From Streptomyces sp. H27-C3 (lineage in GTDB: Bacteria > Actinomycetota > Actinomycetes > Streptomycetales > Streptomycetaceae): 64,000 nt of DNA. Position 1 is the stretch's first letter; each line of letters opens with the position of its first letter. The notes under the pieces are model-generated. The model was not told the origin of the DNA. It made no database searches and worked only from the letters and a program-made list of their open reading frames with translations. The DNA lies in assembly GCF_030063415.1 (NCBI RefSeq), contig NZ_JASITA010000039.1:1-64000 (forward strand), written 5' to 3'. This document shows, piece by piece, positions 42,159 through 51,337 of this stretch. The position numbers were made by a program, and so were the translations under genes.

Positions 42159-43097
42159 TCAGGTCCGGGCGGGCAGCAGACCGCTCAGGGCGATCGGGTC
42201 CGTGTTGCCCTCGGTCGTGCAGGCGTGGGCGCCCGCCACCGCGCCGAGGTGGGCACACTCGTCGGGGTCCTGGCCGGCCAGCCGCCCGTACAAGAAACCG
42301 CAGACGTACGCGTCCCCGGCGCCGTTGGAGTCCACCACTGGGCCCGGCACCGCCGTGGCCGGGACCGGCCGCGGGGTGCGGCTGCCGCCCCGTGTCATCA
42401 GGTACGAGCCGCCCGCGCCCGCCGTGGCGACCACTGTCTCGGCCCGGCCCTCGCGCAGGATTTCGCGCATCACATCGGCGATACGCTCACCCGCGCCCGC
42501 CGCGCTGAGGAAGACCAGGTCGGAGCGGAGCGCGAACTCCCGGTGGTGGTCGGTGAGTCCGTCCCAGTCGTGCAGATCCGTCGACACAGGTACGCCGAGC
42601 TCCTCGATGTCGTCCAGGAGGTGGCGGGAGAAATCCATGATGGACAGATGCACATGCCGGGCCCGCCGCAGGTGCGGCAGGTAGAAGGAGCGTGGCATCC
42701 GCAGATGCCCCGGGTCGCGGGCGTCGTAGAACGACATGCGGCGGCCCGTCGAGCCGTCGACCAGGTTCACCGCGCGGCGGGTGCCCGCCGGTGAGATCAG
42801 CGGCTCGAAGTCGACATCGCCCTTGGTGAGCCGCTCACGGACCTGCTCGCCGATCCGGTCGTCGCCGATGAAGTCGATGAACTTTACGCCGAGTCCCAGG
42901 GCGCGGCAGCCCAGGGCGACATTGCCACCGGTGTGCCCCGGCCACTCACGGATGGGCGGCACCCCGACGGAATCGACGAGCGGCACCGGCAGTGAGTCGA
43001 CGCGGACCACCGTGTCCACGCCACTGCCGCCGACGACCAGGACGTCGTACTGAGCGGGGCCCGTCTGCTCCTCGTGCTCAGCCTGTTGGTGCGTCAA
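42159..43097 (-). CDS. PfkB-family carbohydrate kinase
   Basis: A 312-residue ribokinase-like enzyme. The N-terminal strand is VLVVGGSGVDTVVRVDSLPV, the sugar pocket includes WPGHTGGNVALGCRALGLG, and the PfkB signature 2 with catalytic Asp is DSNGAGDAYVCGFLYG. It phosphorylates a sugar or nucleoside with ATP; the substrate cannot be named. No ATG or GTG lies at a sensible position. TTG 43097, preceded by AAAGGGG with five-base spacing, is the likely start. It is divergent from the SIMPL gene. Confidence 0.88.
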   Translation of the reverse strand: MTHQQAEHEEQTGPAQYDVLVVGGSGVDTVVRVDSLPVPLVDSVGVPPIREWPGHTGGNVALGCRALGLGVKFIDFIGDDRIGEQVRERLTKGDVDFEPLISPAGTRRAVNLVDGSTGRRMSFYDARDPGHLRMPRSFYLPHLRRARHVHLSIMDFSRHLLDDIEELGVPVSTDLHDWDGLTDHHREFALRSDLVFLSAAGAGERIADVMREILREGRAETVVATAGAGGSYLMTRGGSRTPRPVPATAVPGPVVDSNGAGDAYVCGFLYGRLAGQDPDECAHLGAVAGAHACTTEGNTDPIALSGLLPART

Positions 43098-43230
43098 GGC
43101 ATCCCCTTTCGTGTACCCCCGAACCTCAGTATGGCCGTAATGGAGATGCCCCCGGGTGGGAGTGGCGTCACTCGTCCGGCGGCGGTCGGTGCTGGGATGG
43201 CCCTTCGGCTTCCGGAAGGAATACCCCCCC

Positions 43231-44013
43231 ATGTCCGCACGTATGTCATCGTCCCCGGCCGGGCCGCCCGCCACGTCGACCATGGCCAGGTCGTTCGCCG
43301 CTGCCGTGCTGGCCGGCGGGCTGCTGGCCACCGGTGCGGCGCCCGCCACCGCCACCGCCGCGGCCCCCGCACCGCTCTCCGCCCCCGCGCCCGCCGCGTC
43401 CACCGTCACGGTCGCCGGTGAGGGCAGCGCGTCGGCCACCCCCGACCTGGCCGTCGTCACCGCGGGCGTCGAGGTGACGAAGCCCACCGGCAAGGCGGCC
43501 ATGGCTGGGCAGTCCGCCGCCGCGAAGAAGCTGCTCGACGCCGTACGGAAGCAGGGTGTCGCCGACCGCGACGTACAGTCCACGGGCATCTTCCTGAACC
43601 CCGTCCACCGATACCAGGACGGCGCCTCCAAGTCGACCGGCTATCAGGCGGGTCAGGCTTTCACCGTCAAGGTCCGCGACATCAACAGGGCCGGCGCGCT
43701 CCTGAAGGCGGTGACGGACGCGACGGGCGACGACGGCCGGATCAACGGCGTCGCCTTCGACGTCTCCGACCCGGCGCCCCCGCGCGCGGCGGCCCGCGAG
43801 GCCGCCTACGCCGACGCGAGGAACAAGGCCGAGCAGTACGCGCGGCTGAGCGGACGCGAATTGGGGAGGCTCGTCTCGCTGACCGAGGGTGCGGGCGGAC
43901 AGCACAGCCCCCTCGCGGTGCAGCCGAGCAGCTTGGCGGACGCGAAGGCGCCGGTGGCGCCGGGCGAGGTCCAGGAGCAGGTCACTGTCACGGTCGTATA
44001 CGAGCTGGACTGA
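43231..44013 (+). CDS. secreted SIMPL-domain protein
   Basis: A 260-residue exported protein. The signal peptide (about 1-45) has SFAAAVLAGGLLATGAAPAT as its hydrophobic core. The SIMPL (DUF541) domain starts VTVAGEGSASATPDLAVVTA and includes VQSTGIFLNPVHRYQDGASK, then GYQAGQAFTVKVRDINRAGA, then AAREAAYADARNKAEQYARL. Members sit in or outside the membrane with unclear roles, sometimes linked to oxidative stress. ATG 43231 follows GGAAGGA. Confidence 0.9.
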   Translation: MSARMSSSPAGPPATSTMARSFAAAVLAGGLLATGAAPATATAAAPAPLSAPAPAASTVTVAGEGSASATPDLAVVTAGVEVTKPTGKAAMAGQSAAAKKLLDAVRKQGVADRDVQSTGIFLNPVHRYQDGASKSTGYQAGQAFTVKVRDINRAGALLKAVTDATGDDGRINGVAFDVSDPAPPRAAAREAAYADARNKAEQYARLSGRELGRLVSLTEGAGGQHSPLAVQPSSLADAKAPVAPGEVQEQVTVTVVYELD

Positions 44014-44066
44014 TCCCGAATGGGCTTGGGTTCCTTCGACCTGAAGTGGGCTGATCCGGCGGGCCG

Positions 44067-44687
44067 TCAGCGGGCGGCGGCTGTCAGGGCCATGCGCTCG
44101 ATGCCGAGTTCGCGGGCGAGCGCGTCATCTGTCCACTCCAGCACGGCGGTACGGGAGAGCGTCCCGGGATATGACGTCATCTGGACGGCGAGACCGTCCA
44201 GCAGGGCGGTCAGCCGCCAGACCGCGGACACCGGGTCCTCGCACCGGAACTCCCCGCTCGCCACACCCTCCGCGATGACCTCGATCAGCGCCGCCTTCCA
44301 TTGCTGGTCGAGGTCGCCGGCCACCTCACGGAGCACGGGCTCGCGCAGCGCTGCGGCCCAGCCCTCGATCCACAGCTTCCAGCCCTTGGCCACGCCGGTC
44401 GGCGCGTACCAGCGGACGGCGGCGCGCAGCCTGCGGAGGGCCGTGGTACGACGGCCCAACAGCTTGCGCAGCTGGGCGAGATCGCCCTCGGCGGCGTATC
44501 TGAAGGCCGCGGCGACGAGCTTCTCCTTGGTCGAGAAGTGGTAGAGCACCAGCGCGTTGCTCACGCCGAGCGCCGAGGCGACATCGGCGATGCGCACGGC
44601 GCTCACACCCCGCGCCTCGATCTGCTGGACGGCGGCACGCAGCATGTCATCGCGCCGTTCCGCCACACTCAATCGGACTCTGGCCAC
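44067..44687 (-). CDS. TetR/AcrR family regulator
   Basis: 206 residues. The DNA-binding domain occupies about 8-60 (RRDDMLRAAVQQIEARGVSA, then VRIADVASALGVSNALVLYH and FSTKEKLVAA). The ligand domain resembles the BetI-type C-terminal class (AALREPVLREVAGDLDQQWK, then VWRLTALLDGLAVQM). It is divergent from the Cys-rich hypothetical gene at 44788 with a 100-bp gap, so that gene is the nearest candidate target. Effector unknown. Confidence 0.92.
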   Translation of the reverse strand: MARVRLSVAERRDDMLRAAVQQIEARGVSAVRIADVASALGVSNALVLYHFSTKEKLVAAAFRYAAEGDLAQLRKLLGRRTTALRRLRAAVRWYAPTGVAKGWKLWIEGWAAALREPVLREVAGDLDQQWKAALIEVIAEGVASGEFRCEDPVSAVWRLTALLDGLAVQMTSYPGTLSRTAVLEWTDDALARELGIERMALTAAAR

Positions 44688-44787
44688 CCGGTAACCCTAC
44701 ACACGGGTCGGCTGACCAGGGCAGGAACGGTGATCTTGCCGAGTGGGGTAACAGCGCCGCGGCGGTCCACGGGATAGCGTGCGCGGC

Positions 44788-45363
44788 ATGGGCGATGCGT
44801 ACGTATGGGTGGCCGACGTGGACGCCCGGCCGGAGGAAGCCGCGGTGCTGGCCGGCCGGGCCATGGACTGGCTGGAGGAGCGGGGCGTTGTCCGGAGCGA
44901 GTTGACGCAGTGCCTGCTCGGGGACGAGCTGGGCAGGGCGCCGGGGCCGCACGCGGCGCGCGCCGTCGCCGGTGACGAGGTCGCGGATGTGCTGACGTCC
45001 GGAGTCGGGATGGAGGTCGAGCGCCGCGTCTATGCGTGCGTCGACCTGTGGACCGCCACCTGCCCGCACTGCTGCGCAACGACCGAACAGCCCGACAGCG
45101 GAGCCGAGATGTGGAACGACACCTGGTCGCCGCTGCTCGACGCCCTGTACGCCTGGTTCGGCGGGACGGGACCGGGCCGGGCCGCCTGTGTGCGCTGCGG
45201 GGAGGAGGCCGATTTCCTCGACTGGAAGATCGACCCGCCCATCGCGGTCGCTCATCTGGGGCTCATCTTCTGGAACTGGCCGCCGCTGGCCGGACCCTTC
45301 CTCGCGGAACTCTCCGCGGTCCTCCACGGCCACCGGCTGGTGACCGCCAGGACCGGAGTCTGA
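44788..45363 (+). CDS. hypothetical protein with two Cys-x-x-Cys pairs
   Basis: A 191-residue soluble protein that I do not recognise. It starts GDAYVWVADVDARPEEAAVL and contains two cysteine pairs, ATCPHCCATTE near 91-101 and AACVRCGEEADFLDW near 134-148, spaced about 40 residues apart, the layout of a zinc-ribbon-like fold. GTG 44779 is an alternative start. The neighbour on the left is a divergent TetR regulator; a dehydrogenase gene converges from the right. Confidence 0.7.
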   Translation: MGDAYVWVADVDARPEEAAVLAGRAMDWLEERGVVRSELTQCLLGDELGRAPGPHAARAVAGDEVADVLTSGVGMEVERRVYACVDLWTATCPHCCATTEQPDSGAEMWNDTWSPLLDALYAWFGGTGPGRAACVRCGEEADFLDWKIDPPIAVAHLGLIFWNWPPLAGPFLAELSAVLHGHRLVTARTGV

Positions 45364-45407
45364 CCGGCTGCTGCCGCTGGTGCGGCTTTCGCTCGTTCGC
45401 GCCTGTG

Positions 45408-46586
45408 CTACCGGTACCAGCCGTAGCGCTCCGCGATGACCGGCAGACGGTCGGCGACGATGGCGTGGGCCGCGGCGCGCGGTGTGCTCCCCTCGGCCTC
45501 GGCGCGCGCCAGGACCTGGTCGATCAGGGCGCGCATCGAGCGGCGGGTGTACGCGAACGCCTCGTCCGCGTCGGCCCCGATGTCGCCGAAGAGGGTCCAC
45601 CACCACCAGGCGTTCGTCCCGGAGTTGACGACGACGTCCGGCAGGACGATGACCCCGCGGGCCGCCAGGAGCACCTCGGCGTCGGGCAGCACCGGCATGT
45701 TCGCCGCCTCGACGATCCAGCGGGCGGTGACGCGATGCTGGTTGCCGGTGTTGACGGCGTACGAGACGGCCGCCGGGACCAGGACCTCCGCGTCGGCGGC
45801 CAGCCAGGCGTCGGCGGGCAACTGCCGGTCGCCGGGGCGCAGCGCGGAGCGGTCCACGGTCCCGTGCGTGTCGCGGGCGGCGAGCAGCGCGTCGACGTCC
45901 AGGCCCTGCTCGTTGGCGATGGTGCCCAGTACATCCGCGACGGCGACGACGCTCAGCCCGGCGCGGGACAGGAAACGCGCGGTGGCCCCGCCCATGGTGC
46001 CCAGGCCTTGCAGGGAGACACGCGTCCCGCGGTGGCCGACCCCGGCGCGGTCCAGCGCCGCGAGCACGGACTCGGCGACGCCGCAGCCGCCGACCAGCTC
46101 GTCGAGCCCGATGCCGTCGACCTCAATGGCGAAGGCGTCGGTGAGCCGCCGACGCGCCGCCTTCTCGTTGTCGAGCAGCGGATAGACGGCCTGGACGGAT
46201 GAGAGGAGACCGGCTTCGGCGGCGGCCCTGTCGACGATGTCCTGGGTCAGGCCGAGGTCCTCGCCGGTGGTCCAGAAGCTCTCGATGTGCGGGCGCATGG
46301 CGCGCAGGTAGCGCACCAGCACGTCGTACGCCTCCGGGTCCCTCGGATCGCAGTCGATGCCGCCCTTGGCGCCGCCCAGCGGGATGTAGTGGCCCTCCGG
46401 GTTGTAGTGCAGGGCTTCCTTCATCGTCATGCCGCGGGCCAGGCCGGTGACCTCGTCAAGCGTGCAGCCCGCCCGCATCCGCAGCCCGCCGCTGGAGACA
46501 CCGCGCACCAGCCGGTCGACGACCAGGAAACCCTGCCGTCCCGTGACGTGGTCGGTCCAGCTCAGCGAGATCAGGGGGGCGCTCAT
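45408..46586 (-). CDS. Leu/Val/Phe-type amino acid dehydrogenase
   Basis: A 392-residue member of the Glu/Leu/Phe/Val dehydrogenase superfamily, which oxidatively deaminates amino acids with NAD(P). Catalytic Lys region: HYIPLGGAKGGIDCDPRDPE. Rossmann motif: VSLQGLGTMGGATARFLSRA. Compared with classical Streptomyces valine dehydrogenase the N-terminus is short (SAPLISLSWTDHVTGRQGFL), and RGVSSGGLRMRAGCTLDEV is characteristic of a shorter subgroup. GGAGGAG lies upstream of ATG 46586. The exact substrate is uncertain. Confidence 0.88.
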   Translation of the reverse strand: MSAPLISLSWTDHVTGRQGFLVVDRLVRGVSSGGLRMRAGCTLDEVTGLARGMTMKEALHYNPEGHYIPLGGAKGGIDCDPRDPEAYDVLVRYLRAMRPHIESFWTTGEDLGLTQDIVDRAAAEAGLLSSVQAVYPLLDNEKAARRRLTDAFAIEVDGIGLDELVGGCGVAESVLAALDRAGVGHRGTRVSLQGLGTMGGATARFLSRAGLSVVAVADVLGTIANEQGLDVDALLAARDTHGTVDRSALRPGDRQLPADAWLAADAEVLVPAAVSYAVNTGNQHRVTARWIVEAANMPVLPDAEVLLAARGVIVLPDVVVNSGTNAWWWWTLFGDIGADADEAFAYTRRSMRALIDQVLARAEAEGSTPRAAAHAIVADRLPVIAERYGWYR

Positions 46587-46949
46587 GCGGTGGTCTCCTC
46601 CGGGGCGGTGCCGACGGCCCCGCCGGGTCTCGGCTGAACCGTCGGTCAGTATCTGGACGCGGCGGCGCCCCGTCAATCGCGATACCGGCCCCGGGCGCGC
46701 GGCGGCGATCGCGGGCGGCGCCGGTTCCTCCGCACCGACGCCCGCCACCACCTCCGCCGGGCTGGGTGGCGCCGCGCTGCCGGCCCGCTGCCCCGGAAGG
46801 AGCAGCCCGCCCGTCCGGTGGCCGGACGGGGCTCGGCGGAGCCGTCCACCGGGTCGCCCGGTCCTGTAACCGCTCCCGTAACAAGCTCTTTCCTGCGCTG
46901 TCGTACCGGCCGCACATAATGGAAAGGACACTGAACTTCTGGAGGTCCT
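46587..46949. other. 363-bp divergent intergenic region
   Basis: It separates the dehydrogenase (minus) and the metallo-hydrolase (plus), so both promoters should lie here. The sequence is GC-rich with imperfect inverted repeats (around 46797-46830) but nothing I can name. No ORF with a ribosome site or protein-like composition is present. Confidence 0.5.
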
Positions 46950-48161
46950 GTGACCGGCGCCGACCAACTGCAATCGCTGCGCTCCCGGGCGCGTGCGCTG
47001 AGGACCGCCGCCTTCGGCGCCGATCCGGCGGGGGAGCGCATGGAGCGCATCCGCCGCTCTCCGAACTTCGTGGACGGCGTCTTCCAGAACCCGGTGGGCG
47101 CACGGACCAGGCCGTCCGGTTCGACGGTCGAATTCGCGAAGATCTACTTCCGCAAGGAGCAGCGCCTTCGCAGGACCCCGTCGGGCACCGTGCCCGTCCA
47201 CGCCACGACCCTCGCCGACCTTGCCGCACCGCCCGCCACAGGCCTGCGACTCACCTGGATGGGGCACTCGAGCGTGCTCGCCGAGATCGACGGGCGCCGG
47301 GTCCTGTTCGACCCGGTCTGGGGCAACCGCTGCTCGCCCTTCGCCTTCGCCGGACCCAAGCGACTGCACCCCGTCCCGGTGCCGCTCGGCTCGCTCGGCC
47401 CCGTCGACGTCGTGGTGATCTCCCACGACCACTACGACCATCTCGACATGCCCACGATCCGCGCCCTCGCGAGCACCCGTACGGTCTTCGCGGTGCCGCT
47501 CGGCGTCGGCGCCCACCTGGAGCGCTGGGGTGTGCCCGCCGAGCGCGTGCACGAGCTGGACTGGAACGAGACGGCCAAGGTGGCAGGCCTGAGCCTGACC
47601 GCCACCCCGGCCAGGCACTTCTGCGGCCGCGGGCTGCGCAACCAGCAGCACACCCTCTGGGCGTCCTGGGCCGTCGCGGGCCCGGAGCACCGGGTCTACC
47701 ACAGCGGCGACACGGGCTACTTCCCCGGCTTCAAGGACATCGGAGCCGAGCACGGGCCGTTCGACGCGACGATGATCCAGATCGGCGCGTACAGCGAGTA
47801 CTGGCCCGACATCCACATGACCCCCGCCGAGGGCGTCCGGGCCCACCTCGACCTCCAGGGCGGCCCGTCGAGCGCCCCGATGCTGCCGATCCACTGGGGC
47901 ACGTTCAACCTCGCCCCGCACCCGTGGTCCGAGCCGGGCGAGGGCACCCTCACGGCCGCCGGTGAAGCAGGCGTCGCCCTCGCACTGCCGAACCCCGGAC
48001 TGCCGTTCGAGCCCGGCTCGGAGACCGTCCCGGTCGCGCCCTGGTGGCGTGCCGTCGCGGTGCCGCCGGTCGGCGTGACCCCGGCTCCCACCCGCCCGGC
48101 GTCGCCCGAGCGGGCTGTCGCCACCGGCGAACCGGAGGCCGCGCCCGCCGTCCAGGGCTGA
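46950..48161 (+). CDS. MBL-fold metallo-hydrolase (NAPE-PLD/UlaG-like)
   Basis: A 403-residue protein with a metallo-beta-lactamase fold. The first metal motif is VVVISHDHYDHLDMPT, preceded by LTWMGHSSVLAEIDGRRVLF and DPVWGNRCSP, which matches the group containing N-acyl-phosphatidylethanolamine phospholipase D. Later ligands appear in PARHFCGRG, YHSGDTGYFPGF and LPIHWGTFNLAPHPW. The last ~50 residues are Pro/Ala-rich and unlikely to be folded. GTG 46950 follows GGAGG. Substrate unknown. Confidence 0.9.
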   Translation: MTGADQLQSLRSRARALRTAAFGADPAGERMERIRRSPNFVDGVFQNPVGARTRPSGSTVEFAKIYFRKEQRLRRTPSGTVPVHATTLADLAAPPATGLRLTWMGHSSVLAEIDGRRVLFDPVWGNRCSPFAFAGPKRLHPVPVPLGSLGPVDVVVISHDHYDHLDMPTIRALASTRTVFAVPLGVGAHLERWGVPAERVHELDWNETAKVAGLSLTATPARHFCGRGLRNQQHTLWASWAVAGPEHRVYHSGDTGYFPGFKDIGAEHGPFDATMIQIGAYSEYWPDIHMTPAEGVRAHLDLQGGPSSAPMLPIHWGTFNLAPHPWSEPGEGTLTAAGEAGVALALPNPGLPFEPGSETVPVAPWWRAVAVPPVGVTPAPTRPASPERAVATGEPEAAPAVQG

Positions 48162-48420
48162 CACGGGGGCGCCCGGGGAGCCCTCGGGATATCGGTCTGC
48201 AGTGCGAGACGTCATACCAGAGCGGGACGCTGCGTGGGCAAGTTTGGCAACTGCCCGTCGATCATGAAAGGTTGACGACTACTGTGAGTGCCCGGTGATC
48301 AACATGGGGCCACATCACCCGAGTTGAACCCAGACCGACTCCAGCCCGATTCCTGGCCGACCGAGGTCTCGAACGGACGCAGCACGCCGATGCCTGGGGC
48401 CCCACGTACCAAGGACGCTG

Positions 48421-50457
48421 ATGTCTCAACTTCGAGCACCCGCAGCGCGCGCAGACCGCCGCGAAGGCGGGCGGCACGGACGGCCGGGCTCCCGACCCAA
48501 CCCCGCGCAGTCGACGCCCGAAGTCCATATACGCCCCCAGCTCCTGCGGGCTGCGGTGCTGCCCGCCATCGTCGTCGCGCTGAGCGGCGCCGCGGCAGTG
48601 GTCTTCACCCTGCGCTCCACCGCCACCGAGCCGACGCGGAACTTAGGGGTGGCGCTCGCCGCCGCCGCCGCACTGGCCGTCGTCTCGCTGGCGGCGGCCG
48701 TCGTGGGCGCCGACCGCGCCGCCAAGTCCGTGCTCGACCGCTGCAACGCCCTGCGCGGAGCCAGTGCGCGCGGCCAGGCCGACCTGCGCGCCGTGGTGGA
48801 GCAACTGCGCAGGGGCGAGGGCCCGCCGGCCCGCCGCAAGCCGCCGACCGGCAGCCAGGGCGGTGACGAGTTCGATCTGCTCGCCCTGGAGCTGGGGCGG
48901 GCCCACGAGTCCGCCGTGGGCGCCGTCGTGCAGGCGGCGCAGCTGTCCAGCAGTGCGGGCACCGACCAGAAGGTCGAAGTCTTCGTCAATCTCGCCCGGC
49001 GCCTCCAGTCGCTCGTACACCGCGAGATTCAGCTGCTCGACGAGCTGGAGAACGAGGTCGAGGACCCCGAGCTGCTCAAGGGCCTCTTCCACGTCGACCA
49101 CCTGGCCACCCGCATCCGCAGGCACGCCGAGAACCTGGCCGTACTCGGCGGTGCGATCTCCCGGCGCCAGTGGAGCAACCCCGTCACCATGACGGAAGTG
49201 CTGCGCTCCTCGATCGCCGAGGTCGAGCAGTACTCGCGCGTCAAGCTGGTGCCGCCGGTCGACGGCACCCTGCGCGGCCACGCGGTCGCCGACGTCATCC
49301 ACCTCCTCGCGGAGCTCGTCGAGAACGCCACGGTGTTCTCCGCCCCGCACACCACGGTGCTGCTGCGCGCCCAGCGCGTCACCTCGGGTCTTGCCATCGA
49401 AGTGGAGGACCGTGGGCTCGGCATGTCCCTCACCGAGCAGAACAAGATGAACGCCCTGCTCTGCGACCCGGACCAGGTCAACGTCGGCCATCTTCTGCAG
49501 GACGGGCGCATCGGACTCTTCGTGGTCTCCGCGCTGGCCCGCAGACACGGCATCAACGTCCGGCTCCAGGCCAACATCTACGGTGGTGTGCAGGCCGTAC
49601 TCGTGCTGCCGCAGGCGCTGCTCGGCACCGGCGACGAGGGCAGTCTGGGCAAGCCGGAGACAGCCGCGCACCGGCAGCCCCTGCCTGCTCCCGCTGCCGC
49701 CCCCACGCCCGCTCCCACGCCTCCTGTTCCGACCCCGGCCACCGGCAGCGCCCCGCCGCTGCCGGTGCGCGGCGCGCAGGGGGACCGGTCCACCCCGGCC
49801 GCCGCCCGTCCTGGCACCGGCCCGAGCAGCCAGAACGGCCAGAACGGTCGGCACGCGCACACCGGCCAGGCCGTCCAGAACGGCTTCACCGGTCAGGACG
49901 GCTTCACCGATCAGAACGGCGTCGGCCTCACCGGCGACCGGAACGGCTATACGGACGGCCTCGGCCCCACCGACCGGAACGGTTACACGGACGGGAACGG
50001 TCACGCCGACCTGGACGGTTACACCGGCCGGAACAACAGCCATCCGGACATGGCAGACCTCGATGCCCGGTCCGACCCGCCCGCCGAGCCCCCCGCGCAC
50101 TCCCTCACGCAGCCGCGCGCGAACGGATATGTGCGCGGCAGCACGAGCCGCCCCCTCCTGCCCAGGCGCCGCAGTCAGGAACATCTGGCGCCGCAGCTCA
50201 GGGAGGCCCCCGCCGTGCGGGAGGACGAGGAACACCCCGCCATCCACGATCCCGGTCTGATGGCGGCCTTCCAGCGGGGCATCGGTCTGGCGGAGGCCCA
50301 GCCGGACCCGTACCTGGAGGCACCGGACCCGTACCTGGAGGCACCGGCGCCGCCCCAGGCACCGGGGGCGTCCCAGCTGCTCCCGCCCTTCGAGCCATTT
50401 CCCCAGCGGTTCCCGAGCACACCCACGCCCTCGCGGCAGGAGGGCGACGCAGGCTGA
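48421..50457 (+). CDS. cvnA: conservon sensor ATPase (CvnA), chromosomal copy
   Basis: A 678-residue histidine-kinase-like protein without a canonical phosphorylated His domain. Two membrane helices lie near 42-64 and 75-98. A helical region with LHREIQLLDELENEVEDPEL-type sequence follows, then an HATPase domain with N-box HLLAELVENATVFSAPHTTV and an intact G1 box VEDRGLGMSLTEQNKMN. From about residue 400 the tail is Pro/Ala-rich and then contains repeated NG-x-T-D units (QNGFTGQDGFTDQNG, DRNGYTDG) and a duplicated DPYLEAP. It is the sensor of a five-gene conservon that signals through a small GTPase. Confidence 0.92.
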   Translation: MSQLRAPAARADRREGGRHGRPGSRPNPAQSTPEVHIRPQLLRAAVLPAIVVALSGAAAVVFTLRSTATEPTRNLGVALAAAAALAVVSLAAAVVGADRAAKSVLDRCNALRGASARGQADLRAVVEQLRRGEGPPARRKPPTGSQGGDEFDLLALELGRAHESAVGAVVQAAQLSSSAGTDQKVEVFVNLARRLQSLVHREIQLLDELENEVEDPELLKGLFHVDHLATRIRRHAENLAVLGGAISRRQWSNPVTMTEVLRSSIAEVEQYSRVKLVPPVDGTLRGHAVADVIHLLAELVENATVFSAPHTTVLLRAQRVTSGLAIEVEDRGLGMSLTEQNKMNALLCDPDQVNVGHLLQDGRIGLFVVSALARRHGINVRLQANIYGGVQAVLVLPQALLGTGDEGSLGKPETAAHRQPLPAPAAAPTPAPTPPVPTPATGSAPPLPVRGAQGDRSTPAAARPGTGPSSQNGQNGRHAHTGQAVQNGFTGQDGFTDQNGVGLTGDRNGYTDGLGPTDRNGYTDGNGHADLDGYTGRNNSHPDMADLDARSDPPAEPPAHSLTQPRANGYVRGSTSRPLLPRRRSQEHLAPQLREAPAVREDEEHPAIHDPGLMAAFQRGIGLAEAQPDPYLEAPDPYLEAPAPPQAPGASQLLPPFEPFPQRFPSTPTPSRQEGDAG

Positions 50458-50528
50458 CGCATGCCTGCCGCCCTGCTCCGCGCCCGCCCCGCCCCTGTCC
50501 CGCAGTACCTCCAAGGAGTAGATGCACC

Positions 50529-50963
50529 ATGGCGAGCGATGCGCCGACCGGCCAAGTATCTGATCTCGACTGGCTGCTGAGCGGCTTGGTCCAGCGTGTT
50601 CCCTTCACACGCCACGCGGTCCTGCTCTCCGCCGACGGCCTGGTGAAGTCCGTACACGGCCTCGACACCGACAGCGCCGACCACATGGCCGCCCTGGCCT
50701 CCGGCCTGTATTCACTCGGCCGCAGCGCCGGCGCCCGCTTCGGCGACGGCGGCGAGGTGCGCCAGGTGGTGGTGGAGCTCGACTCCACCCTCCTCTTCGT
50801 CTCCACCGCGGGCTCCGGCACCTGTCTGGCCGTGCTCGCGGGCCGTGAGGCGGACGCGGCGGTGCTGGGCTACGAGATGGCGATGCTGGTCAAGAGCGTC
50901 CGGCCGTACCTGATGACACCGGCGAGGCAGCGGGCAGGCGCACCTGGCGCCTCGGGGCGCTGA
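50529..50963 (+). CDS. cvnB: roadblock/LC7 domain protein (CvnB)
   Basis: 144 residues, a single roadblock/LC7 domain: DLDWLLSGLVQRVPFTRHAV, then LLSADGLVKSVHGLDTDSAD, and VVVELDSTLLFVSTAGSGTC. In MglA/MglB-type systems roadblock proteins act as regulators or GTPase-activating partners of the small GTPase, here CvnD. The gene is 71 bp after cvnA and two bases before cvnC. Confidence 0.93.
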   Translation: MASDAPTGQVSDLDWLLSGLVQRVPFTRHAVLLSADGLVKSVHGLDTDSADHMAALASGLYSLGRSAGARFGDGGEVRQVVVELDSTLLFVSTAGSGTCLAVLAGREADAAVLGYEMAMLVKSVRPYLMTPARQRAGAPGASGR

Positions 50964-50965
50964 GC

Positions 50966-51337
50966 GTGCCGACCCCGCAGGACGGGCCATGGCTCGACGA
51001 CGCGGCGGGCCGGCTGATCCGCCCGTACACGGTGATCGACGGCCGCACCCGCCCCACGGCCACCCTCGACCTGCTGTCCATGGTGCTGGCGACGGGTACG
51101 ACCGCCCAGCCGCACCTCGGTCCAGAGCACCTGCAGGCGCTGGACCTGTGCGAAAGACCTACCTCGGTGGCGGAGGTCGCGGCGTACCTGAAGCTCCCCG
51201 CCGTCGTCACCAAGGTGCTCCTGTCCGACCTGCTGGACTGCGGGGCGATCACCACCCACGCGCCCCGCTTCGACGACCAACCCACCGACCTCTCCCTGCT
51301 GGAGGCAGTCCTCGATGGCCTACGACGACGGCTCTGA
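50966..51337 (+). CDS. cvnC: DUF742 protein (CvnC)
   Basis: 123 residues with the family pattern: GRLIRPYTVIDGRTRP at the start, then LLSMVLATG and a winged-helix-like region (LCERPTSVAEVAAYLKLPAV, then VTKVLLSDLLDCGAI). DUF742 proteins are always partners of conservon GTPases; their biochemical role is not established. The last 23 bases overlap the GTPase gene, indicating coupling. Confidence 0.93.
   Translation: MPTPQDGPWLDDAAGRLIRPYTVIDGRTRPTATLDLLSMVLATGTTAQPHLGPEHLQALDLCERPTSVAEVAAYLKLPAVVTKVLLSDLLDCGAITTHAPRFDDQPTDLSLLEAVLDGLRRRL

Noticed and set aside
46587..46949. Short ORFs in the intergenic region
   Set aside because: No ribosome sites, high Arg/Pro/Ala content, and no similarity I can recall.
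49860..50040. CRISPR-like repeats
   Set aside because: The periodicity is in-frame codon repetition inside cvnA with no constant repeat or spacers and no cas genes.
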